Assembly: GCA_016934605.1 (NCBI GenBank)
Contig: JAFGSO010000346.1
Coordinates: forward strand, 1-10,869
Direction: 5' to 3'
From: Calditrichota bacterium
GTDB lineage: Bacteria; Calditrichota; Calditrichia; RBG-13-44-9
DNA length: 10,869 bases
The first letter of the stretch is position 1. Each line of letters starts with the position of its first letter. The notes under the pieces are model-generated. The model saw only the letters and a list, made by a program, of their open reading frames with translations, had not been told where the DNA came from and searched no databases. Position numbers and translations under genes: made by a program. Below are positions 1 through 5,876 of the stretch, piece by piece.

Positions 1-725
1 AGTTTAAACCGACCCAGTATCAGTCCCCTCACACGATCTACAAAACCCGATAATTTCAACTGAACAATTGCCCGCTCCATCCGATATAACGGTTCATTTA
101 CTTCTTCAATAAACAATATAATGTTTTCATCATTCTCCGGAAAATAAGGAGTACCCAGCAGACTGACGATGATGGATAGAGTACCACCGAGCAGTATACC
201 ACGGGCTTCTCCTTCACGTGCCACAACCAGTTTTTCTTTTTGCAGATCCCTGGCTGTGATGCTTTTTCTGGTTCCTCTCAACTGCCTTAAAAAAAGGGAA
301 ATATAAGGATTAGACGTTCTGAGCTGAAAAGTGAGAGCCATACCTGATACCGATTTTATGGCGGAATTATGCCAGATGGCCCATTGAAGTGCTGAAATAT
401 CACTGAAACCAATCAGTGGTTTTCCGCTGATACGCCATTTTGCATAGTCCAGGTGGGGAAGAAGCTGACTGCTGCCCGATCCACCGCGAACGGCATAAAG
501 CACCTTGATATCCGGATCATCCAGAAAGTCATGAATGTCCGATACCCGCTGAGTAATCGTTCCCGAAAAATAGCGGTGTTTGCCGAAAAGGTTATCTGCT
601 CTCTTAACCAGATATCCCTGCGCTTCCAGAAGCTCAATTCCCGGCTGGATTTCTTTCTGCAGAATATGGCCTGCAGGGGCAATCAGCCCGATCCCGTCTC
701 CCGGCCTGGCATAAATATCACCCAC
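1..725 (-). CDS. LD-carboxypeptidase, peptidase family S66 (partial, C-terminus beyond the left edge)
   Basis: Serine peptidase of the LdcA/MccF type. In LdcA it removes the terminal D-Ala from murein tetrapeptides in the cytoplasm during cell-wall recycling. My translation is open for 241 codons with no frameshift. It shows the N-terminal strand GDGIGLIAPAG, a VRGGSGSSQLLPHLD segment, the nucleophile elbow LIGFSDISAL (Ser about residue 108, close to Ser115 of the Pseudomonas enzyme), GGTLSIIVSLLGTPY, and the Glu-bearing FIEEVNEPLYRMER near 207-217. The expected C-terminal catalytic His lies outside the window. I chose GTG at 725 because AAAGGA sits 6 nt upstream and the protein then starts just before the conserved strand. 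An in-frame ATG at 752 is possible but has no clear ribosome site. The gene overlaps the end of the upstream ROK kinase by 8 bp (35 bp with the ATG), indicating translational coupling. MccF-like immunity proteins share this fold, so the exact substrate is inferred. Confidence 0.9.
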   Translation of the reverse strand, partial: MGDIYARPGDGIGLIAPAGHILQKEIQPGIELLEAQGYLVKRADNLFGKHRYFSGTITQRVSDIHDFLDDPDIKVLYAVRGGSGSSQLLPHLDYAKWRISGKPLIGFSDISALQWAIWHNSAIKSVSGMALTFQLRTSNPYISLFLRQLRGTRKSITARDLQKEKLVVAREGEARGILLGGTLSIIVSLLGTPYFPENDENIILFIEEVNEPLYRMERAIVQLKLSGFVDRVRGLILGRFK

Positions 726-1671
726 TTGAAATCCTTTTTCTCTGCACTTCATCCAAAGCAGACGCAGCTGCTCCCAGAATTCCGGCCCTGTTGCCCAGTT
801 TAGCACCGACTATTTCAACATTTTTTATGCTTGATTCCATGGCCCTTGAAGCGGTTTCCGACCGAATTCGGCTGATCAACGGTTCTCCCGCTTCACTCAC
901 ACCACCGCCAATGATAACACGCTCAGGATTAAAAATATTGACTATACTGGCAAGACCGGCAGCAACGTACTTAATATAAAGATCGATAACTGCACCTGCC
1001 TTTACATCACCGTTCTTCATTCTCTTAAAGATTTCTATGGTACTATCCGCCGGTGACTCGGGTGCTGCTTCATTATAATCCTGGATGAGGGCAGTGGCAG
1101 AACCGTATCGTTCGAAGCAGCCGGTGCCACCACAATTACATTTTCGTCCCCGGAAATCGATGGTCATATGACCAAGTTCCGATCCGGAGTAAAAACTGCC
1201 GCGATATAACTCATGATTGATGATGATACCCCCTCCGATACCTGTACCGAGAGTTATACACACGACATCACCTTTACCCCGGCCTGCTCCGAATTTAAAT
1301 TCACCGTAAGCCATCATATTGGCATCATTATCCACAAAAACCGGGAGCTCCAGAGCACCCTCCATATGCTCTCCTACAGGTGCATCGCGCCAGTGAGCAA
1401 AGTTCGGTGTACTGCCCATGAGATATCCGCGCCTGATATCCACACAACCGGGAGTACCTATCCCAATGGCGGTGAGTGTGATGGCCCGGGATTTGGCTTC
1501 CTCAATAGTACGCCGGCAAATCGAAACCAGATGCTCAAGTATTTCTTCTCTGGGCGCATCTGCCTGTGTGGGGTCAGAATTCCATATTATAATTTTACCT
1601 TCGGAGGAACAGATTCCATATTTTATGCTGGTTCCACCGATGTCAATACCTATGGCGTGTTGTTCAATCAT
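718..1671 (-). CDS. ROK-family sugar kinase (glucokinase-like)
   Basis: Cytoplasmic ATP-dependent sugar kinase of 317 residues, the usual ROK length. The phosphate-1 motif is IGIDIGGTSIKYG (7-19) and the catalytic aspartate is in DNDAN (Asp116). A GTGIGGG glycine loop lies at 142-148. The zinc-binding signature is complete: ELGH (Glu165, His168) followed by CNCGGTGCFE with Cys178, Cys180 and Cys185, the CxCGxxGCxE pattern of ROK glucokinases. There is no N-terminal helix-turn-helix, so this is an enzyme and not a NagC/XylR-type repressor. The ATG is 1 bp downstream of the stop of the GlmU-like gene, and its 3' end overlaps the LD-carboxypeptidase, so it sits mid-operon. Glucose is the default substrate for this motif set. 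The UDP-GlcNAc and murein neighbours make GlcNAc, ManNAc or another amino sugar plausible alternatives. Specificity cannot be read from the sequence. Confidence 0.93.
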   Translation of the reverse strand: MIEQHAIGIDIGGTSIKYGICSSEGKIIIWNSDPTQADAPREEILEHLVSICRRTIEEAKSRAITLTAIGIGTPGCVDIRRGYLMGSTPNFAHWRDAPVGEHMEGALELPVFVDNDANMMAYGEFKFGAGRGKGDVVCITLGTGIGGGIIINHELYRGSFYSGSELGHMTIDFRGRKCNCGGTGCFERYGSATALIQDYNEAAPESPADSTIEIFKRMKNGDVKAGAVIDLYIKYVAAGLASIVNIFNPERVIIGGGVSEAGEPLISRIRSETASRAMESSIKNVEIVGAKLGNRAGILGAAASALDEVQRKRISSG

Positions 1672-1672
1672 A

Positions 1673-2908
1673 TTATTTCTGCGCTATTTTTTCGACTCTG
1701 CCACTCAGATCTTTAACTGCCTGAAAGAGGTTGCGCTCTCTGTCCGTAAATGGAACATTCCGCCGTTCCATAACTGTTTTTGCAACCTGCACAGATTTCT
1801 CAAAATCATAGGAATTAAAACCACTGGCTCCACCCCAGGAGAATGAAGGAATAAATTTGGGAGGGAAACCTTCACCAAAAATATTGCAATTTACACCTAT
1901 CACCGTACCGGTATTCAGCTGAGTATTAATTGAAGTTTTAGTATGATCTCCCATGATAGTTCCCATAAATCTCTTCCCGGTTGATATGGTGCGGTTGTTC
2001 AGATAGACTGATATTTCTCCATAATTGTTCTTCAAATCCGAGTTATTTGTATCAGCGCCTATATTGATCCATGCCCCCAGATAAGAATGTCCCAGAAAAC
2101 CATCATGCTGTTTATTCGAATATTCCTGAATAATACTCTCCTCAACCTCACCCCCTACCTTGCAGGTTTTGCCGATGCTGGTGTTCTCATAAATTTTGGC
2201 ACCAATTTTTATCAAACTGTTTGCTCCGATATAAACCGGACCTTCCAGTACGCTGTTGGGCATTGTCCGGCTCCCCTTATCCATCCATACCGGCCCATCT
2301 TCCGCATTGATAACAACACCGGGCATCACCCGCGCCCCCTGGTCAACAAAAATATTCTCCCGGCTCATGAGATGGCAACCGTCATCAACCTTTCCGACAA
2401 ACTTGCCTCCAACCATTGCTCTTTCAAAATCCATTATTATCTGAGAACCATTCCGATCGATTAAGTCCCATAGGAAATGTATCGGTTCATCCTCGGTAGT
2501 TATTTGTCTAAAATCATTCAACACACGATCTGTGATAATCAGACCTTCCTGAAAATAATAATTCAGGTTTTTATCTTTCTGTCTTAGAGCCAGTATCTCA
2601 GCTCCTGAGACCAGGGCTGAATTCAGAGGTAAATCATCAATTATCTTCCTGGATTTCTGATCTGGTAGCCAACGTCCGTTCAGAAAAAGAGAATCTGCAT
2701 TGTCGGTCAGATCAGTGACCGTTTCAGGGAGAAGAGAATATTTCATCAGATATGATCTGGCATACAGCAAGAGTTTCTCATCTGGAAATAACTGTTTAAA
2801 TCTCTCCCTGTTCGACCAGACACCTGAGCGGAGCTCCCAGACCGGCCTGAAATAAGTGAGAGGTAACAGATCCTGAAATCCGGCATCTTCGAACAGAATT
2901 CTTCTCAT
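1673..2908 (-). CDS. Alternative GlmU: putative sugar-1-phosphate nucleotidyltransferase with left-handed beta-helix acetyltransferase domain
   Basis: A 411-residue protein resembling the bifunctional 'alternative GlmU' family found mainly in Bacteroidetes and relatives, thought to make UDP-GlcNAc (GlcN-1-P acetylation and uridylyl transfer). The N-terminus MRRILFEDAGFQDLLPLTYF with FRPVWELRSG is the characteristic start of that family. It replaces the classical GlmU pyrophosphorylase GxGTRM loop, which is absent. From about residue 190 the protein is a hexapeptide-repeat beta-helix (MPGVVI, GPVWMD, GPVYIG, IKIGAKI, IGKTCKVGG). It includes a GlmU-like acetyltransferase signature HDGFLGHSYLGAWINIGADT. 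I chose the ATG at 2908: an AAAGG ribosome site precedes it, it is 4 bp after the TonB-like stop, and it gives the family's normal N-terminus. The reading frame extends to an ATG at 2959, but that adds 17 unrelated residues inside the upstream gene. UDP-GlcNAc feeds murein and lipid A, matching the neighbouring murein gene. It could alternatively act on another sugar phosphate. Confidence 0.88.
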   Translation of the reverse strand: MRRILFEDAGFQDLLPLTYFRPVWELRSGVWSNRERFKQLFPDEKLLLYARSYLMKYSLLPETVTDLTDNADSLFLNGRWLPDQKSRKIIDDLPLNSALVSGAEILALRQKDKNLNYYFQEGLIITDRVLNDFRQITTEDEPIHFLWDLIDRNGSQIIMDFERAMVGGKFVGKVDDGCHLMSRENIFVDQGARVMPGVVINAEDGPVWMDKGSRTMPNSVLEGPVYIGANSLIKIGAKIYENTSIGKTCKVGGEVEESIIQEYSNKQHDGFLGHSYLGAWINIGADTNNSDLKNNYGEISVYLNNRTISTGKRFMGTIMGDHTKTSINTQLNTGTVIGVNCNIFGEGFPPKFIPSFSWGGASGFNSYDFEKSVQVAKTVMERRNVPFTDRERNLFQAVKDLSGRVEKIAQK

Positions 2909-2912
2909 TTTT

Positions 2913-3503
2913 TTACCTTTCCGTATCAAATGTGTAAGTTTTGACAACCCAGCTGTCAACCGGTTTATCTTCCACGGAGGCTGGAATCCAGCGGCTTTTG
3001 CGAACGGCTTCTTTCACAAGAGTGAGACAGGTATCCTGCCCGGTTGAATTTTCAAGTACTTCAATTGATGCCGTTCTTCCCATTTTATCGACTAAAAGTA
3101 ATAAACGGATGTAACCTTTGCAAGTGACTCCTGAAACGCTGGGATATACCTCCAGAAGCGGTTTTGGGGGGACTTCCGGCGGGATTCCGACCGGTGCTGC
3201 ATTTGTCTGTCCTTCACCCGGAATCTTACTGAGAGAAATCTCTTCCGGAAAATCTGCCTGTTCTGACGGAACCGGGATCATACCCACAGGTCTGGCCGGC
3301 GGCGGAGAACTGCGGATATTTTTCTGGGATGTCTGGGGAATATCGCTGACATATATTTCAAAACTGAGCTCATCTTTTTGTGAGGTAATCCCGGGAAACC
3401 GGGGGATAAAATAAAACAGCAGAATCAGGAAAATCAATGTTATGAATAAAGATTTTTTGAATATCTCGTAAAAATATCGGTTTTTTTCTCTAAGAGATTT
3501 CAT
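2913..3503 (-). CDS. Second TonB-like energy-transducing protein (divergent paralogue)
   Basis: A 196-residue inner-membrane protein with TonB architecture: a short basic cytoplasmic N-terminus, one transmembrane helix (about 18-36), a proline-containing periplasmic linker, and a C-terminal alpha/beta domain (about 118-196) of TonB_C type. The linker (SDIPQTSQK, PPPARP, FPEEIS) aligns in order with DIPQTEQ, PPPARP and IPEELT of the tonB gene directly upstream, so the two are tandem paralogues. Its C-terminal domain is divergent. The usual YPxLAxxxGxxG segment is replaced by a shorter stretch around YPSVSGVTCKGY, and it carries two cysteines (Cys128, Cys159) absent from the other copy, which might form a periplasmic disulfide. 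A strong terminator lies between the two tonB-like genes, so this copy probably heads or is read separately with the amino-sugar operon, whose next gene starts 4 bp after its stop. Whether it contacts outer-membrane receptors, or serves another envelope role, is unknown. Confidence 0.82.
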   Translation of the reverse strand: MKSLREKNRYFYEIFKKSLFITLIFLILLFYFIPRFPGITSQKDELSFEIYVSDIPQTSQKNIRSSPPPARPVGMIPVPSEQADFPEEISLSKIPGEGQTNAAPVGIPPEVPPKPLLEVYPSVSGVTCKGYIRLLLLVDKMGRTASIEVLENSTGQDTCLTLVKEAVRKSRWIPASVEDKPVDSWVVKTYTFDTER

Positions 3504-3531
3504 GGAACATCCCGGATCACACCGTAAAAAT

Positions 3532-3563
3532 AAAAAAAAAGCAGTGTTGAATCCAACACTGCT
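3532..3563 (-). terminator. Intrinsic terminator of the exbB-exbD-exbD-tonB operon
   Basis: Perfect inverted repeat: GCAGTGTTG (3541-3549) pairs with CAACACTGC (3554-3562) around a 4-nt loop, with one further A-T pair (3540/3563). Read on the minus strand, the hairpin is followed at once by nine T residues (3540-3532). It lies 26 bp downstream of the tonB stop and 28 bp before the second TonB-like ATG. This is a textbook rho-independent terminator and sets the end of the operon. Confidence 0.95.
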
Positions 3564-3588
3564 CTTTTGGCTAAAACCACTGCTACTT

Positions 3589-4233
3589 TTATTTCTTAAG
3601 TCTGAATGTGAAAGGAATGGTCATCCACACTTTAACAAACCGGTCTCTCTGTTTTCCGGGTTTGAATTTAAAATCTTTTGCGGCGGCTTTAGCGGCATCA
3701 TCCAGCATTGGATGAGATTTTACTATTTCCACCTTCTCGACATTTCCTTTCGTATCAATCAACACTTTTGCGACCACCATTCCTTCGATACCTGCTTTGC
3801 GGGCCAGTTCAGGATACGCCGGCTCCACCCGGTGAATCACTTCAGGTTTTTCCGACAGCGCGTAAAATTCAACAATGGGTTCGTCTTCTTCCGGAGGAGG
3901 TGGTGGCGCCTCATCAAGCGGTTGGGTAAAATCGATTTCCGTTTCCTCGATCGTCAGCTCTTCGGGGATATCTTCATCCTCAGATGCGATCGGGATGGAG
4001 GGCCGGGCCGGAGGTGGCGGACGATTAATCTGTTCAGTCTGTGGTATATCAATAGTTTCGATCTGGACATCCACCTTCTTTTCCAGCTCGTATTCGGCCT
4101 CAAATTTCTTGAAGGAGAAAAGTATCAATATCAGAATAGCCATGGCAATAATAAGAGAGGCCTCGAATATTTTACGATACTTCAGCTTGAGGTCGACATC
4201 CGGATTTTTGTAAATAAATTGTCTTTTTGCCAT
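3589..4233 (-). CDS. tonB: TonB energy transducer
   Basis: A 214-residue inner-membrane anchored periplasmic protein that passes ExbB/ExbD motor energy to outer-membrane TonB-dependent receptors. It has a basic cytoplasmic N-terminus, one transmembrane helix (about 24-41), and an acidic and proline-rich linker with RPPPPARP (71-78) and a PPPPP run near 110-114. A canonical TonB_C domain (about 130-214) includes EPAYPELARKAGIEGMV (137-153) and a VLIDTKGNVEKVEIVKS strand. The C-terminus IPFTFRLKK is typical of the family. A near-perfect ribosome site, AAGGAGGT (4238-4245), sits 4 nt before the ATG and touches the stop codon of the upstream exbD, so translation is likely coupled. It is the last gene of its operon; the terminator follows 26 bp later. 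The substrate receptors are not encoded in this window, so the imported nutrient is unknown. Confidence 0.95.
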   Translation of the reverse strand: MAKRQFIYKNPDVDLKLKYRKIFEASLIIAMAILILILFSFKKFEAEYELEKKVDVQIETIDIPQTEQINRPPPPARPSIPIASEDEDIPEELTIEETEIDFTQPLDEAPPPPPEEDEPIVEFYALSEKPEVIHRVEPAYPELARKAGIEGMVVAKVLIDTKGNVEKVEIVKSHPMLDDAAKAAAKDFKFKPGKQRDRFVKVWMTIPFTFRLKK

Positions 4234-4244
4234 GTAAACCTCCT

Positions 4245-4661
4245 TTATGTAGGAAGGGCTGAATAATTAATTCTTAAGGCATTTGCTTTTCTGAGTTCCT
4301 GTTGGATATCGGTTACTATTCCCATATCGGCATTCTCATCCACGCGGAGTGAGACGATCAGCTGTGCATCATCAACGAGTTTATTATATACAATCGAACG
4401 AAGGTCCGTTATCCTTTTAACAGAAACATCGTCGATAACCACATTATTAAACTGATCCACCCAGATAGTGGTCACATGCCGTTTAGTGACCGGTAATTTC
4501 TCTATTTTTGAAGCCTCAGGAAGATTAACCTTCAATCCCTGGTATTCTCTCAGCACTGTACTAACCATAAAAAAGATCAGCAGCTGAAAAATAATATCCG
4601 GCAAGGATGCCGTGGGAATACCAATTTTTATTTTTGATTTTTTTTCAATATTTATGGCCAT
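4245..4661 (-). CDS. exbD: ExbD/TolR-family biopolymer transport protein, copy 2
   Basis: A 138-residue ExbD/TolR protein: short basic cytoplasmic tail, one transmembrane helix (about 20-38) and a periplasmic domain. The signature IPTASLPDIIFQLLIFFMV contains the membrane-embedded aspartate (Asp22) equivalent to the proton-carrying Asp of ExbD/TolR. The periplasmic part (LKVNLPEASKIEKLP, then a beta/alpha domain ending in RINYSALPT) differs from the first copy, so this is a paralogue and not a recent duplicate. It sits 44 bp downstream of the first exbD and 11 bp upstream of tonB, with an AAGGG ribosome site 7 nt before the ATG. Paired exbD genes beside one exbB and a tonB are known in FCB bacteria; the two may form a mixed ExbD dimer (inference). 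Confidence 0.95.
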   Translation of the reverse strand: MAINIEKKSKIKIGIPTASLPDIIFQLLIFFMVSTVLREYQGLKVNLPEASKIEKLPVTKRHVTTIWVDQFNNVVIDDVSVKRITDLRSIVYNKLVDDAQLIVSLRVDENADMGIVTDIQQELRKANALRINYSALPT

Positions 4662-4705
4662 TTTTTATCCCTTGGCAATTCTTATGTTATGTAATTTATA
4701 TGTTT

Positions 4706-5116
4706 TTACGCTTCTTCAGGTTCCGCAATGGAGATCCTGGAGGCCCCGGCCTTTTTCAGCTGATCGAGTACTTTTATATAAATATTGTATTTCGTTTTCC
4801 GTGCAGTTTTAACCGATACAATCAGTTTTTCATTCTTCAGCAGCTTATCACGGATAATATTGTCCACCTCTTCTACCGGTACAACTTCTTGATCGATCAG
4901 AATCTGACCGAGATCATTGATCAGAACATTTGTAATATTTTCCGGTCGAATTTCAATCTGTTCACTACCGGGTGGCGGCAGAACCAGATCAAGACCCTTT
5001 TCCACATCAATGGTTGTTGTGACCAGGAAAAAGATCAACAACTGAAATACAATATCTGGCAAAGAGGCCGTGGGAATTTCCAGTTCGGGGCGTTCCCTGT
5101 TTCTCTTTATAGCCAT
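4706..5116 (-). CDS. exbD: ExbD/TolR-family biopolymer transport protein, copy 1
   Basis: A 136-residue ExbD/TolR family subunit of the proton-driven motor. A charged cytoplasmic start (MAIKRNRERPELE) leads into the transmembrane signature IPTASLPDIVFQLLIFFLV with the conserved proton-pathway aspartate at Asp21. A periplasmic domain follows (LDLVLPPPGSEQIEI, then NVLINDLGQILID, ending in RISIAEPEEA). The membrane segment is almost identical to that of the second copy while the periplasmic parts have diverged. This suggests both dock into the same ExbB pore but touch different partners. It starts 31 bp after exbB with a GAGG ribosome site about 8 nt upstream of the ATG. TolR is an alternative name by fold, but no tolA, tolB or pal is nearby and a true tonB is, so ExbD is preferred. 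Confidence 0.95.
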   Translation of the reverse strand: MAIKRNRERPELEIPTASLPDIVFQLLIFFLVTTTIDVEKGLDLVLPPPGSEQIEIRPENITNVLINDLGQILIDQEVVPVEEVDNIIRDKLLKNEKLIVSVKTARKTKYNIYIKVLDQLKKAGASRISIAEPEEA

Positions 5117-5147
5117 ATCAGTAACCTCTCATCGGTTAAGTCGTTAT

Positions 5148-5756
5148 TTATTTTTCCATCTCCACCAATGTATCCACCAGATGGACGGAGGCTTCTTCCA
5201 TATCAATAATCAGTTTGTCAATTCGGGCAGTCGCCCAGTTATAAAAAAGCTGCACCGTCATGGCCACAATCAGACCAAAGAGCGTTGTGAGAAGTGCCTG
5301 GGAAATACCACCGGCCACAACTGCCGGAGAAATGTCATTGGCGGTTCGGATAGCATCGAAGGCCACAATCATGCCCCATACAGTTCCGGTGAATCCTAAC
5401 ATTGGAGCCACCACAATGATAAATCCCAGCCAGATCATACCTTTTTCCAGAAAGGCCATTTCGATTGAACCGGCATTGGTAATAGATTTTTCAACATAGT
5501 CGATACCTTCTTTCGCCCGCATCAGACCGGCATGAAAAATTGAAGCGACAGGTCCGCGCGTGTTTTCACAAATTTCCAGAGCCGCTTCTGTTCCACCTTC
5601 CTTCAAAGCAGTTCTTACCTTCTCAATAAAACGTCGAGTATTAATTCCGGCTCGCCATAACGTCCACATCTTCGCTATTCCGATTGCAACTCCCAGAATC
5701 AAAAAAACCAAAATGGGCCACATGAAGCCGCCGCCTTGTTGAAATAATTCGACCAT
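5148..5756 (-). CDS. exbB: MotA/TolQ/ExbB proton channel family protein
   Basis: A 202-residue pentamer-forming channel subunit of the ExbB-ExbD-TonB system. Three transmembrane helices are visible: about 12-30, 107-133 and 153-172. The large cytoplasmic loop between the first two (about 31-105) is the ExbB/TolQ arrangement. The family signature is present as APMLGFTGTVWGMIVAF (117-133), with the GGISQALLTTLFGLIVA helix after it (149-165). It has no long periplasmic N-terminal extension. It is the first gene of the operon: a promoter lies 60-88 bp upstream, and an AGGAGGT ribosome site (5766-5772) is 9 nt before the ATG. TolQ is the alternative name, but the downstream tonB argues for ExbB. 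Confidence 0.95.
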   Translation of the reverse strand: MVELFQQGGGFMWPILVFLILGVAIGIAKMWTLWRAGINTRRFIEKVRTALKEGGTEAALEICENTRGPVASIFHAGLMRAKEGIDYVEKSITNAGSIEMAFLEKGMIWLGFIIVVAPMLGFTGTVWGMIVAFDAIRTANDISPAVVAGGISQALLTTLFGLIVAMTVQLFYNWATARIDKLIIDMEEASVHLVDTLVEMEK

Positions 5757-5815
5757 GATAATCAGACCTCCTAATTCGGTTATTCTTGAGATTTATTTGC
5801 CATTAAAAGTATAAG

Positions 5816-5844
5816 ATTTTACGTATTACTACCTCTAAAGTCAA
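5816..5844 (-). promoter_or_regulatory. Sigma70-type promoter of the exbB-exbD-exbD-tonB operon
   Basis: On the minus strand, TTGACT (5844-5839) and TAAAAT (5821-5816) are separated by exactly 17 bp, each one mismatch from the -35 and -10 consensus. It lies in the 120-bp gap between the protease and exbB. The predicted start is near 5808, giving a leader of about 50 nt that contains the AGGAGGT ribosome site. No Fur-box-like palindrome was recognised around it, so iron control is not supported by eye. Confidence 0.75.
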
Positions 5845-5876
5845 TATTTTTTTATAATTTCGCCACCTTCTCTGCT

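Noticed and set aside
413..682. An 89-codon minus-strand frame inside the left-edge gene.
   Set aside because: It is out of frame with the LD-carboxypeptidase translation, which carries all the family motifs.
2909..2959. Upstream ATG at 2959 as the start of the GlmU-like gene.
   Set aside because: It adds 17 unrelated residues inside the TonB-like gene, while the ATG at 2908 has a ribosome site and the expected family N-terminus.
3502..4266. A 254-codon plus-strand frame opposite tonB.
   Set aside because: It lies antisense to a clear tonB gene, and its sequence is dominated by Phe, Arg and His, as expected from reading that gene's complement.
3589..5756. Tol-Pal system instead of Exb-TonB.
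   Set aside because: No tolA, tolB or pal is adjacent, and the operon ends with a canonical TonB.
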